DNA of 52,613 bases. Origin: Blautia sp. (lineage in GTDB: Bacteria; Bacillota; Clostridia; Lachnospirales; Lachnospiraceae). A model generated the notes under the pieces. It saw only the letters and a program-made list of their open reading frames with translations, was not told the origin of the DNA and ran no database searches. A program made the translations under genes and the position numbers. The DNA is taken from positions 1 to 52,613 of the forward strand of contig JALFGN010000092.1 of assembly GCA_022777285.1 (NCBI GenBank). The letters are read 5' to 3'. Below are positions 25,608 to 34,935 of this stretch, piece after piece. Positions within the stretch are counted from its first letter, which is position 1. Each line of letters starts with the position of its first letter.

Positions 25608-27458
25608 TTACTTTTGCTCCATTTCTGCAATCTGAGCTACCGGTTCTGACAGAATCTTCATAAATTCCTCTCCTGTAATGGTTTCATTTTCATAAAGGAA
25701 TTTTGCCAGCTCATGCAGTTTGCCTATATTATCTTCCAGTATTTTATACGCCTTTTCATGTTGTTGTTTTACCAGTTCCACTACTTTCTTATCAATCAGT
25801 GTCTGGGTTTCAAAAGAACAGGATAAAGAAGTATCACCGCCAAGGTACTGGTTCTGCACATTTTCCATAGCTACCATGTCAAATTCATCACTCATACCGA
25901 AACGTGTGATCATACCTCTGGCCAGCTTGGTAGCCTGCTCAATATCGTTAGAAGCTCCGGTAGTTATGGAATGGAAGATCAGCTCTTCCGCAGCACGCCC
26001 TCCGGTAAAGGTGGCAATTTTATTCTCCAGTTCTTCCTTTGACATAAGGAAATGTTCCCCATCTTCCACCTGCATGGTATAGCCAAGAGCACCGGATGTT
26101 CTTGGGATGATTGTGATTTTATGAACCGGAGCAGAATTTGTCTGCATAGCAGCCACCAGCGCATGTCCGATTTCATGATAGGATACAATCAGCTTTTCCT
26201 TTTCGGAGAGCACTCGGCTCTTCTTCTGATATCCTGCAATAACGACTTCTATACTTTCTTCCATATCTGCCTGTGTGGCAAATTTTCTTCTGTCTCTGAC
26301 TGCACGAAGTGCAGCTTCATTTACAATATTGGCAAGTTCCGCGCCGGACGCACCGGATGCTGCCTTTGCAATTTCATGGAAATTCACGTTATCTGCAATC
26401 TTGATCTTCTTTGCATGGACTTTCAAAATCTCTTCACGTCCCTGAAGATCCGGCAATTCTACCGGGATTCTACGGTCAAAACGACCGGGACGAAGCAATG
26501 CCGGATCAAGAGAATCCGGACGGTTGGTAGCAGCCAGAATCACTACACCTTTGGATCCATCAAAACCATCCATTTCTGTCAGAAGCTGATTCAGCGTCTG
26601 CTCACGCTCATCATTTCCGCTGATATTTCCATCACGCTTTTTACCTATAGTATCGATTTCATCAATGAATACAATACAAGGAGCTTTTTCATTGGCCTGT
26701 TTAAAAAGATCACGTACTTTAGCAGCACCCATACCTACAAACATTTCGACAAATTCCGAACCGGAAATCGAAAAGAAGGGTACATCAGCTTCACCTGCAA
26801 CTGCTTTTGCCAGCAAGGTCTTACCAGTTCCCGGAGGGCCTACCAGAAGAGCTCCCTTCGGCATAGAAGCACCAATTTCTTTATATTTTTCCGGGTTATG
26901 CAGATAATCCACAATTTCCGTCAGAAGTTCTTTGGCTTCATCTTCTCCTGCTACATCTGAGAATTTGATTCCTGTAGAGGATTTTACATAAATTTTGGCA
27001 TTGCTCTTTCCGAAAGACATGGCTCCCGGACCTCCGCCCATTCCTTTCATCATCTTTTTGCTGAGCCAGTTTCCTACAAATACAAAAATAAGAATCGGCA
27101 CAACATACATCAAAAGCAGACTGATGATAGGAGAAGTCTTCTCCGGAATCTCCTCCGAAAATATTACATTTGCTTTCTGAAGACGTTCTACTTCCTGCAG
27201 GTCATTAATACGTCCTGTCTTATAGACCTGTGTCCTGTCTCCTTCTTTGACACTGTAATAAATGACATCATCTTCCAGATTGACTTCATCAATCTGTCCT
27301 CCTTCCAGACGATCCAGAAATTCATTGTACGTGGATTGTTTAATACTCCGTTCCATAATACCTGGAACCAGAAGTGTATTTAACAACAGCAGTACCACGA
27401 TTACAGCAGCATAGTAAAACATAATTGGTTTTTTGGGTTTGTTGTCTTTAATTTCCAT
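25608..27458 (-). CDS. ftsH: ATP-dependent zinc metalloprotease FtsH
   Basis: 616 residues. Two membrane helices (about 12-32 and 110-130) flank an extracytoplasmic domain. Then comes the AAA+ module (Walker A GPPGTGKT at 207-214, Walker [10 protein letters not shown], second region of homology with RPGRFDRR) and the peptidase site HEIGH (428-432), where most homologues have HEAGH. It degrades misfolded membrane proteins and short-lived regulators. GGAGGAG precedes the ATG. It lies 112 bases behind the sigma-like gene. Confidence 0.95.
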   Translation of the reverse strand: MEIKDNKPKKPIMFYYAAVIVVLLLLNTLLVPGIMERSIKQSTYNEFLDRLEGGQIDEVNLEDDVIYYSVKEGDRTQVYKTGRINDLQEVERLQKANVIFSEEIPEKTSPIISLLLMYVVPILIFVFVGNWLSKKMMKGMGGGPGAMSFGKSNAKIYVKSSTGIKFSDVAGEDEAKELLTEIVDYLHNPEKYKEIGASMPKGALLVGPPGTGKTLLAKAVAGEADVPFFSISGSEFVEMFVGMGAAKVRDLFKQANEKAPCIVFIDEIDTIGKKRDGNISGNDEREQTLNQLLTEMDGFDGSKGVVILAATNRPDSLDPALLRPGRFDRRIPVELPDLQGREEILKVHAKKIKIADNVNFHEIAKAASGASGAELANIVNEAALRAVRDRRKFATQADMEESIEVVIAGYQKKSRVLSEKEKLIVSYHEIGHALVAAMQTNSAPVHKITIIPRTSGALGYTMQVEDGEHFLMSKEELENKIATFTGGRAAEELIFHSITTGASNDIEQATKLARGMITRFGMSDEFDMVAMENVQNQYLGGDTSLSCSFETQTLIDKKVVELVKQQHEKAYKILEDNIGKLHELAKFLYENETITGEEFMKILSEPVAQIAEMEQK

Positions 27459-27570
27459 ATTTTTCTCCTCCGGAAATTTTTTCTTCCGTTCCTGCTATTT
27501 AGTATGCTCCTTTTGGATAAAATTTACAATTAACAATTCCTGTTAATTCTCTTAAAAAAATATGAAACTT

Positions 27571-28332
27571 TTACTGATCATCTCCGGTAAGTCTGAGAAT
27601 TGCCCGGATTTCTTCCACATCCATATCAAGAAAGGCAGAAAGTTCCTCTGCACTGTATTTATCCTCATCTCCATCCAGAAGTTCTTTTATTTTCTGTTCC
27701 AGATTTCTTACTTTTTCTACCAGGATATCATCGCTTTGTTTCTGACCGGTCTGTTCCTCCAGCATAAACAAAATAGCATTCCGGATTTCTCCTGAAAGGA
27801 AAGCTTCTATATCCTGAGCCTCTTCAAGATTTTCAAGAGCCATCATAAGCCCCATATTTCCTTCTGCTATCATATCTCCGATAAATACTTCCCCTGTATG
27901 CAGCTCCTTCGCAATTTCCATTACTTCTTTCATATACAACTCGGCAAGACGTTTTTTACTTTTTGTTTCTCCCTTGCAGGCCTGTTCCAGAAGAAGGCTC
28001 CGTTCCCCTTCTGCCTCTTTTGTAATCTGTTCCAGTGTATCCAGATACTCTTCCAGATATTCCTGCTCTTCCTGTGAATATACCTGTGTCTGCTTAGAAG
28101 AAGTTTTGTTTCTATCCTCCTCCTCTATCTCCGGTACAGGAGATGCTACCCTATGTCCTTCTATATGAATCCCTTGAACGGCCAGATAATCATATACCTT
28201 CTGAATCTGTGTATCGTTCAGTCCGTCTTCTTCAAAAAAATCTTCTACTACTTTTTTATTTATATGCTTTCCGTTGTTCAGAGCCAGCTTCTGAATATCC
28301 TGAAGTTTCTGCTGAAATACTTTTATTTCCAT
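27571..28332 (-). CDS. Truncated sigma-70-like protein (regions 1.1, partial 2 and 3)
   Basis: 253 residues. Residues 1-60 resemble sigma-70 region 1.1. Residues 145-172 (GEVFIGDMIAEGNMGLMMALENLEE) match the core-binding start of region 2. The C-terminus (YSAEELSAFLDMDVEEIRAILRL) looks like the end of region 3. The aromatic, basic -10 recognition part (2.3-2.4) and all of region 4 are absent, so it should not recognise promoters alone. It may bind core polymerase as a regulator, or be a decayed sigma factor. GAGGAGAAAAGAG precedes the ATG. Confidence 0.7.
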   Translation of the reverse strand: MEIKVFQQKLQDIQKLALNNGKHINKKVVEDFFEEDGLNDTQIQKVYDYLAVQGIHIEGHRVASPVPEIEEEDRNKTSSKQTQVYSQEEQEYLEEYLDTLEQITKEAEGERSLLLEQACKGETKSKKRLAELYMKEVMEIAKELHTGEVFIGDMIAEGNMGLMMALENLEEAQDIEAFLSGEIRNAILFMLEEQTGQKQSDDILVEKVRNLEQKIKELLDGDEDKYSAEELSAFLDMDVEEIRAILRLTGDDQ

Positions 28333-28387
28333 CTCTTTTCTCCTCGTTTTTTTCTTTCATAATACATCCAAAATTGTCAAAAGTAAA

Positions 28388-28451
28388 GAAGACTGGGAGA
28401 CGGGTACCTGGCCACCGCATGCGATGGCCAGGTACCCGTCCCCCAGTCTTC
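28388..28451. repeat. 64-bp REP-like palindrome behind gatB
   Basis: Arms of 27 bases (28388-28414 and 28425-28451) complementary at 26 positions, with a 10-base GC-rich centre. It is far more GC-rich than the surroundings. T-runs lie on both sides, so it also works as the gatB terminator. Length, symmetry and composition suggest an imported repetitive extragenic palindrome; only one copy is in the window. Confidence 0.85.
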
Positions 28452-28457
28452 CCGTTT

Positions 28458-29888
28458 TTAAAGTTTTTCCAAAAGCATTTTATTCACAGATGCAGGATTT
28501 GCTTTTCCTTTCATCTGTTTCATAACCTGTCCTACAAGGAATCCCAGAACTTTCGTCTTTCCGCTGTGATATTCCTCCACTGTCTTTGGATTCTCTGCAA
28601 GAACTTTATCTACAACTGTTTCCAGCATACCGGTATCTTCTACCGTTTTCAGTCCATTTGCTTCAATATATGCACAAGGTTCCACATCTTCATCAAAGAT
28701 TTTCTCAAATACTTTCTTTGCATTCTGGTTATTTACTTCCCCTTTTTCTACTGCTGCAATCAGATCTGCCAGATGTTTCGGTGTAAACTGGAGTTCTTCC
28801 GCATCCATTCCTCTTTCTTTCAGAAGTCGGAATGTCTCACCGATAAACCAGTTTGCGGCTTTTTTGGGATTTTTACTCTCTTTTGCTGTCTCTTCAAACA
28901 AATCTGCCATATGTTTCGACTGTGTAATGAGAGACGCATCATAAGCAGACAGCCCGTATTCTTTTTCGTAACGTGCCGCTTTTTCTTCCTGCATTTCCGG
29001 TTGCTGCTCCTCTATGCGGTCAATCCACTCCTGGCTGATAAATACAGGCGGAAGATCCGGATCCGGAAAATAACGATAATCCTTTGCATCTTCTTTGGAT
29101 CGCATAGCATAAGAATATTCTTTATTATCGTCCCATCTTCTTGTCTCCTGAAGAACTTCTTTTCCTTCTTCCAACAGTTCAATCTGTCGCTCTCTTTCTC
29201 CTTCAATGGCACGGGCAATTGCTTTGAAAGAGTTCAGATTCTTCATTTCTGTTCTGGTACCGAATTTTTCGCTTCCTACTTCCCGCACAGACAGGTTTAC
29301 ATCGGCACGCATGGAGCCTTCCTGAAGCTTACAGTCCGATACGCCAAGATATTGGCAAATCATCCGCAATTTTTCCAAATATGCAATGACTTCTTCCGCA
29401 TTTCTCATATCCGGTTCAGAAACGATTTCCACAAGAGGAACACCACTTCGGTTATAATCTACCAGAGAACAGTCTTCCCATTCATCATGAATCAGCTTAC
29501 CTGCATCTTCTTCCATATGCATTTCATGAATTCGAATCTTCTTGCTCCCTGCTGCTGTCTCAATTTCCAGAAAACCATCATAACAAATTGGCAGATATAA
29601 CTGAGAAATCTGATAGTTCTGCGGATTATCCGGATAAAAATAGTTCTTTCTATCGAATTTACAGGTTCTGTTTACCTGACAGTTGGCTGCAAGCCCCAGA
29701 GCCAATGCATATTCCACCACCTGTTTATTCAGAACAGGCAGAGATCCCGGCATACCGGTACACACCGGACATGTATGTGTATTTGGTGCACCTCCGAATT
29801 TGGTGGAACATCCGCAGAAAATCTTTGTTGCTGTGGCAAGCTCCACATGAACTTCAAGACCGATCACGGTTTCGTACTGCTTTGCCAT
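28458..29888 (-). CDS. gatB: Asp-tRNA(Asn)/Glu-tRNA(Gln) amidotransferase subunit B
   Basis: 476 residues. GatB signatures: YETVIGLEVHVELAT near the start, the zinc site (CGCSTKFG... CPVCTGMPGSLPVLN), and a C-terminal YqeY-like tail (VLGFLVGQVMKQMKGKANP). It binds the mischarged tRNA and activates its acid side chain with ATP. Its ATG overlaps the gatA stop by one base (TAATG). Confidence 0.97.
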   Translation of the reverse strand: MAKQYETVIGLEVHVELATATKIFCGCSTKFGGAPNTHTCPVCTGMPGSLPVLNKQVVEYALALGLAANCQVNRTCKFDRKNYFYPDNPQNYQISQLYLPICYDGFLEIETAAGSKKIRIHEMHMEEDAGKLIHDEWEDCSLVDYNRSGVPLVEIVSEPDMRNAEEVIAYLEKLRMICQYLGVSDCKLQEGSMRADVNLSVREVGSEKFGTRTEMKNLNSFKAIARAIEGERERQIELLEEGKEVLQETRRWDDNKEYSYAMRSKEDAKDYRYFPDPDLPPVFISQEWIDRIEEQQPEMQEEKAARYEKEYGLSAYDASLITQSKHMADLFEETAKESKNPKKAANWFIGETFRLLKERGMDAEELQFTPKHLADLIAAVEKGEVNNQNAKKVFEKIFDEDVEPCAYIEANGLKTVEDTGMLETVVDKVLAENPKTVEEYHSGKTKVLGFLVGQVMKQMKGKANPASVNKMLLEKL

Positions 29889-31357
29889 TATTTTCCCTCC
29901 TTCTTGTATGCCATTGGAAATTCTCCCCGAATCTGTTCATAAGCATAGGATGCCTGCAGAATTTTCTTTTCCTGGAAACAGTCTCCGATAAACTGAAGAC
30001 CGATCGGCATTCCATTTCTGTCTTTTCCACAGGGAACACTGATTGCAGGAAGACCTGCCAGATTCACTCCTGCTGTATATACATCACTGAGATACATTTT
30101 CAGAGGATCCTGAAGGCTGCTTCCAACTTCCGGCGCAGTAGAGGGAGCTGCAGGCGCCAGAATCATATCGTATTTTACAAATGCATCATCAAAAGCTTTT
30201 TTAATCATGGCTTTTACTTTTAAAGCCTTCAGATAATACGCATCGTAATAACCGGAACTTAATACAAACGATCCAAGAAGAATTCTTCGTTTTACTTCTT
30301 CTCCAAATCCTTCTGCACGTGTCTTCTTATACATATCATGAAGACCTTCAAATTCTTTGGAACGGAATCCATATTTGACACCATCAAAACGTGCCAGGTT
30401 GGAACTTGCTTCTGCTGAAGCAATGATATAGTAAGCCGGAATCACATAATCCACCAGTCCAAGAGAGAAGAACTCCACAATGGCTCCGTTCTGACTCATA
30501 AGCTGCACGGCATCCACCAATGCTTTTTTCACATCTTCATCCAGGCCTTCTGAAAGATATTCTTTCGGAATACCGATTTTCACTCCCCGAAGATCCTTTT
30601 TCAGCGCGTCTGTAAAATTCAGATCTTTTCTCTGTACAGAAGTACTGTCTTTTGGATCGTATCCGGCAATCACTTCCAGAAGTGCCGCACAATCTTCCAC
30701 ATTTTTACCTACAGGACCGATCTGGTCAAGAGACGATGCATAGGCAATCAATCCGTATCGGGATACTGTGCCATAGGTTGGTTTCATACCGGTCACACCG
30801 CAATAAGAAGAAGGCTGACGGATCGAACCGCCTGTATCCGAACCAAGGGCTGCAAATGCTTCACCTGCTGCAACTGCCGCACAGGAGCCACCGGAAGAAC
30901 CTCCCGGAACCTTATTGGTGTTCCATGGATTTCTTGTAATGCCGAATGCAGAAGTCTCTGTCGTACTTCCCATAGCAAATTCATCCATATTGGTTTTTCC
31001 TATAATCACCATTCCGGCCTGTTCCAGTTTTTTCACAGCTTCTGCATCATAAGTCGGCACAAAATTCTCCAATATTCTTGATGCACAGGTGGTCTTTCTT
31101 CCTGCTGTACAGATATTATCCTTTACTGCAACAGGAACACCCGCTAACGGACCTGTATATTTGCCGGACCGGATTCCGGCTTCCACTTCTTTTACTCTGT
31201 CATATATTTTCTTCTCATCTGTTTCCAGAAAAGCATGCACGGTACCGTCCGCTTTTTTTATCTGTTCCAGTGATATTTTTACTGCATCCTTTACGCCTGC
31301 CTCTCCCCGCTTAATCGCCCGGGCAAGATTAAGGGCACTTAAATCTTTCAAATCCAT
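29888..31357 (-). CDS. gatA: Asp-tRNA(Asn)/Glu-tRNA(Gln) amidotransferase subunit A
   Basis: 489 residues from the ATG at 31357 (TAGGAGGAAAG upstream). Amidase-signature enzyme with the Ser-cisSer-Lys triad: K in VPVAVKDNICT, then VPGGSSGGSCAAVAAGEA. It releases ammonia from glutamine and channels it to GatB. Located between gatC (11 bases) and gatB (1-base overlap). Confidence 0.97.
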   Translation of the reverse strand: MDLKDLSALNLARAIKRGEAGVKDAVKISLEQIKKADGTVHAFLETDEKKIYDRVKEVEAGIRSGKYTGPLAGVPVAVKDNICTAGRKTTCASRILENFVPTYDAEAVKKLEQAGMVIIGKTNMDEFAMGSTTETSAFGITRNPWNTNKVPGGSSGGSCAAVAAGEAFAALGSDTGGSIRQPSSYCGVTGMKPTYGTVSRYGLIAYASSLDQIGPVGKNVEDCAALLEVIAGYDPKDSTSVQRKDLNFTDALKKDLRGVKIGIPKEYLSEGLDEDVKKALVDAVQLMSQNGAIVEFFSLGLVDYVIPAYYIIASAEASSNLARFDGVKYGFRSKEFEGLHDMYKKTRAEGFGEEVKRRILLGSFVLSSGYYDAYYLKALKVKAMIKKAFDDAFVKYDMILAPAAPSTAPEVGSSLQDPLKMYLSDVYTAGVNLAGLPAISVPCGKDRNGMPIGLQFIGDCFQEKKILQASYAYEQIRGEFPMAYKKEGK

Positions 31358-31368
31358 ATGCTTTCCTC

Positions 31369-31665
31369 CTACTGTACAGTCTTTGGAACCTGATACTGTC
31401 CTTCTTTGCATCCGGGTGCATTTGCAAGCATTGCATCCCTGTCATCGTTGTTTGTCACCACATCTTCACGAAATACATTTCCTACGGAAAAAGTATGAGC
31501 AAGCGGTTCAATCCCCTCCGTATCCAGTTCATTTAATTTATCTACATAATCCAGCATTTCCTGCATTTTTTCCTTTGCTTTTTCCCGCTCCTCTTCTGTA
31601 AGAGCAAGTTTTGCCAGGATTTCTACATTTTCCATCACTGCGTCATCGATGATCTGCTTTGCCAT
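31369..31665 (-). CDS. gatC: Asp-tRNA(Asn)/Glu-tRNA(Gln) amidotransferase subunit C
   Basis: 98 residues, normal GatC size. It begins with ILAKLALTEEEREKAKEKMQ and has the FREDVVTNN stretch typical of the belt that wraps GatA and GatB. It stabilises the heterotrimer. It lies 42 bases behind aspS in the same operon. Confidence 0.95.
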   Translation of the reverse strand: MAKQIIDDAVMENVEILAKLALTEEEREKAKEKMQEMLDYVDKLNELDTEGIEPLAHTFSVGNVFREDVVTNNDDRDAMLANAPGCKEGQYQVPKTVQ

Positions 31666-31707
31666 CCGGTATTCTCCTTTCCAATTTCCATCATACCTGT
31701 GCGTCTT

Positions 31708-33036
31708 TTACGGCTCCAGACGTGTCATATCTCTTGGGAACAGACATGCCTCTCTTACATTTTCCTCTCCCAGAAGCTGCATGGTCAGACGTTCCAGTCC
31801 AATACCCAGTCCTCCGTGAGGCGGCATTCCGTATTTAAAAGTATCCAGATACTGGTCCATTCCTTCTGTACTCATTCCTCTTTTTTCAATTTTTTCAATC
31901 AGCTTATTGTAATCATGGATTCTCTGTCCGCCTGTGGTTATTTCCAGTCCTCTGAACAGAAGGTCAAAACTTAAAGTATAACGTTCATCGGCCGGATCAT
32001 CCATTGCATACATCGGCCTTTTCTTTGAAGGATAATGAGTAACAAATACAAAATCTGAATCATATTCTTCTTTAAAATATCTTCCGATCAGTTCCTCTTC
32101 TTCCGGTTCCAGATCAAAGGGGTTTCTGATTTTTCTGTTATATTTCTCAGCTACCAGTTCCTTTGCCTCATCGAAGCGTACATAAGGAATTTTGTCCACT
32201 TTCGGAAGGGTAATTCCAAGAATCTTCAGTTCTTTTTCATATTTTGTTTCAAGCAGTTTCATTGTGTACTGTAAAAATCCTGTTTCCATTTCACAGATAT
32301 CCAGAAAACTGTCTATATATCCCATTTCAAAATCAAGGCTTGTATATTCATTCAGATGTCTTCTTGTGTTATGTTTCTCTGCACGAAATACAGGACCTGT
32401 CTCAAATACCCGGTCAAACACACCTACCATCATCTGTTTGTAAAACTGTGGACTCTGTGCCAATACAGCCGGTGTATGGAAATAATTCAGTTTGAATACA
32501 TTGGAACCACCTTCTGCTCCTTTTGCGCCGATTTTCGGTGTATGAATTTCCGTAAAGCCCTGTTCATAAAGATATTCACGGAATCCTCTGCAGATTGCTT
32601 CCTGGATTTTAAATCTTGCTCTTTCTTTTATATTTCTCAGGGAAACAGAACGCATATTCAGTTTTGTTTCCAGCGAAGTATTCAGTTTCCATTTATCGAT
32701 TGCCAGAGGGAGCGGCTGTGCCGGTTGTGACAGAATCTCAATCTTTTCCAGACGGATTTCTTTTCCATGAGGTGCTCTTTCCTCATTTTTCACAGTACCT
32801 TCCACACAAATACATGCAGCCTCTTTCAGCTGTGAAATATCAAGATTGGTTTTTCCCTCTTCCCATACTGTCTGAAGGAGCCCATCTCTTTTTCTGAGAA
32901 TCACAAATGCAATTTCTCCCATATTTCGGATACTGTGAATTGCTCCTTCTACAGTTACTGTTGTTCCTTCTTCCTGTTCCATAAATACGGGAAGTTCCAT
33001 TGCTGTTTTTTCTTTTACGCCTGTCACAAATTCCAT
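31708..33036 (-). CDS. aspS: Archaeal-type aspartate--tRNA(Asp/Asn) ligase, probably non-discriminating
   Basis: 442 residues, too short for bacterial AspRS (about 590) and lacking its GAD insertion; it is of the archaeal/AsnRS-like type. N-terminal OB fold (VTVEGAIHSIRNMGEIAFV), class II motif 2 region (FRAEKHNTRRHLNEYTSLDFEM) and motif 3 (GLGIGLERLTMQLLG). H34 and P89 in the anticodon-binding fold are the residue types reported for tRNA(Asn)-tolerant enzymes (discriminating ones have W and K). Together with gatCAB just downstream this implies Asp-tRNA(Asn) formation followed by amidation. AAGGAG precedes the ATG. Confidence 0.9.
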   Translation of the reverse strand: MEFVTGVKEKTAMELPVFMEQEEGTTVTVEGAIHSIRNMGEIAFVILRKRDGLLQTVWEEGKTNLDISQLKEAACICVEGTVKNEERAPHGKEIRLEKIEILSQPAQPLPLAIDKWKLNTSLETKLNMRSVSLRNIKERARFKIQEAICRGFREYLYEQGFTEIHTPKIGAKGAEGGSNVFKLNYFHTPAVLAQSPQFYKQMMVGVFDRVFETGPVFRAEKHNTRRHLNEYTSLDFEMGYIDSFLDICEMETGFLQYTMKLLETKYEKELKILGITLPKVDKIPYVRFDEAKELVAEKYNRKIRNPFDLEPEEEELIGRYFKEEYDSDFVFVTHYPSKKRPMYAMDDPADERYTLSFDLLFRGLEITTGGQRIHDYNKLIEKIEKRGMSTEGMDQYLDTFKYGMPPHGGLGIGLERLTMQLLGEENVREACLFPRDMTRLEP

Positions 33037-33080
33037 ATCACATTCTCCTTAAAATTTATATAATATTCAAAATCAGAAAT

Positions 33081-33115
33081 CCCGGGTTATCCAGAACCAA
33101 ACCAGACACCCCGGG
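33081..33115 (-). terminator. Possible terminator behind dapL
   Basis: CCCGGG arms at 33081-33086 and 33110-33115 with a partly paired 23-base interior, followed by ATTTCTGATTTT on the minus strand. Modest stability and no clean T-run, so read-through into aspS-gatCAB is possible. Confidence 0.4.
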
Positions 33116-33130
33116 ACAGATTTATTTCTT

Positions 33131-34345
33131 CTACATTTTTGCAATCCGTTCAACTGCTTTTACTGTATTTTCGTAAGTTCCAAAGGCTGACAACCGGAAA
33201 TATCCTTCTCCATGAGCACCAAAACCGCTTCCCGGAGTACCTACTACATTTGCTTCATGGAGCAGTTTATCAAAGAAATCCCATGAACTCATGTGATCCG
33301 GAGTTTTCAACCATACATACGGGGCATTGATGCCGCCGGATACAGAATATCCTGCATTTTTCAGACCTTCATAAATCACGCTGGCATTTCTCATATAATA
33401 ATCCACCTGTGCTTTCAGCTGTGCTTTTCCGGTCTCTGAATAAACAGCTTCTCCGGCTCTCTGCACAATATAAGGTGCACCATTATATTTTGTACCATGT
33501 CTTCTTGCCCATAAATCGTGAAGCTTCACATCACCGCATTTCAAATCTTTCGGAACTACGGTGTAGCCAAGACGTACACCTGTAAATCCTGCATTTTTTG
33601 AAAAGCTGTGAAGTTCGATTGCACAATTTCTCGCGTCCTTACATTCATATATGCTGTGAGGTATGTCTTCTTCAGTTATATACGCTTCATATGCTGCATC
33701 ATAAATAATCACCGCGCCAACGCGGTTGGCGTAATCTACCCATTCCTGCAGCTGTTCTCTTGTAATTGTTGCTCCTGTAGGATTGTTCGGGAAACAAAGA
33801 TAAATGATATCCGGTGTTTCTTTCGGGAATTCAGGAACAAAATTATTTTCTTCCATACAAGGCATATAAATCATGCCGTCAAAACTTCCCGTTTCCGGGT
33901 TATAATTGCCTGTTCTTCCTGCCATTACATTGGTGTCTACATATACAGGATAAACAGGATCACAGACTGCGATCTTATTATTCAGTCCGAAAATTTCCTG
34001 GATATTGCCGGAATCACATTTTGCACCGTCTGATACAAAAATTTCATCTGCCGCAATATCACAGCCACGGTTTCGGTAATCATGATTGGCAATTGCTGTT
34101 CTTAAAAATTCATATCCGAGATCCGGTGCATAACCACGAAATGTCTCCTGATCTGCCATCTCATCTACTGCCTTATGCAGTGCTTCAATAATTGCCGGTG
34201 CAAGCGGCTGTGTCACATCACCGATTCCAAGGCGAAGAATTTCTGCTTCCGGATTCCCACTCTGATAAGCATTTACTTTCTTTGCAATTGTGGAAAACAA
34301 ATAACTTCCCGGCAGTTTCAAATAATTCTCATTAATTGTAAACAT
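33131..34345 (-). CDS. dapL: LL-diaminopimelate aminotransferase
   Basis: 404 residues, class I/II PLP aminotransferase. The start ([24 protein letters not shown]), [10 protein letters not shown] and the PLP lysine in [15 protein letters not shown] are characteristic of DapL. It converts tetrahydrodipicolinate directly to LL-diaminopimelate using glutamate, bypassing the acylated Dap pathways; it serves lysine and cell-wall synthesis. It lies 15 bases behind the ANTAR gene, so glnA-ANTAR-dapL looks like one operon. Confidence 0.93.
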   Translation of the reverse strand: MFTINENYLKLPGSYLFSTIAKKVNAYQSGNPEAEILRLGIGDVTQPLAPAIIEALHKAVDEMADQETFRGYAPDLGYEFLRTAIANHDYRNRGCDIAADEIFVSDGAKCDSGNIQEIFGLNNKIAVCDPVYPVYVDTNVMAGRTGNYNPETGSFDGMIYMPCMEENNFVPEFPKETPDIIYLCFPNNPTGATITREQLQEWVDYANRVGAVIIYDAAYEAYITEEDIPHSIYECKDARNCAIELHSFSKNAGFTGVRLGYTVVPKDLKCGDVKLHDLWARRHGTKYNGAPYIVQRAGEAVYSETGKAQLKAQVDYYMRNASVIYEGLKNAGYSVSGGINAPYVWLKTPDHMSSWDFFDKLLHEANVVGTPGSGFGAHGEGYFRLSAFGTYENTVKAVERIAKM

Positions 34346-34360
34346 ATCACATTTTCTCCT

Positions 34361-34912
34361 CTATATTTCATCATAAATTAAAGTGAGTATCATCTGGGCG
34401 GTTTCCACCATACTGGTCGAACTGTCCATACTGCACTTTTGAATATATCTGTAGGCCTCTTCCTCCGTCAGATGATTTCTCTCCATCAGGAGCAGTTTGG
34501 CATTTTTAATATAATTCTGCTCTTTTTCACTTCTTGCTTTTGGTTTTTTCTTCTGTTTTCTTAATCTCCGCTCAATTTGCATCATCTGCATTTCTACAGT
34601 ATTCACAAATTCATGAATGCGCAGAGGCATGGTCACTGCCATGATTCCTGACTGCACCGAGCTGACTACATTGACTGAACCGATTAAGAGCATATCAAAA
34701 AATTCCGGAAGCATATCCGCAAGTTCTTTATAATACATATCAGATAATTTATAACCACTGATCACCAGACCTGCCGATTGTTTGTTCATTTCCATAAGGG
34801 CAGCTGCACCGTTGGGGCAGGCCATGGTATTGTCAAATCCATGCTGCATGAGTATTTTGCGGATTTTTTTTGCATCTTCTATTTTAGGTAAAACGATAAT
34901 GATGCTGCTCAT
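34361..34912 (-). CDS. ANTAR-domain RNA-binding antiterminator with pseudo-receiver domain
   Basis: 183 residues. The N-terminal 120 have a receiver-like fold, but the phospho-acceptor position (GLVISGYKLSDM) has no aspartate, so control is probably not by phosphorylation. After a basic coiled linker (RRLRKQKKKPKARSEKEQ) comes the ANTAR domain (NAKLLLMERNHLTEEEAYRYIQ...). ANTAR proteins bind hexaloop hairpins in nascent leaders and block terminator formation. The gene lies 23 bases behind glnA; four nitrogen leaders in this window carry matching hairpin/terminator pairs, so it is the inferred regulator of all of them. Confidence 0.88.
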   Translation of the reverse strand: MSSIIIVLPKIEDAKKIRKILMQHGFDNTMACPNGAAALMEMNKQSAGLVISGYKLSDMYYKELADMLPEFFDMLLIGSVNVVSSVQSGIMAVTMPLRIHEFVNTVEMQMMQIERRLRKQKKKPKARSEKEQNYIKNAKLLLMERNHLTEEEAYRYIQKCSMDSSTSMVETAQMILTLIYDEI

Positions 34913-34935
34913 GCGCTGTCTGCCTCCTGTTATAT

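Noticed and set aside
27528-27548. AATTAACA...TGTTAATT inverted repeat upstream of ftsH as a terminator
   Set aside because: Only 8 bp, AT-only arms and no T-run; could be chance in AT-rich intergenic DNA.
28143-29600. Long plus-strand ORF (485 codons) opposite gatB
   Set aside because: It is antisense to gatB over its whole length, its translation is Cys/Phe-rich without domain features, and it has no ribosome site; a shadow of codon usage.
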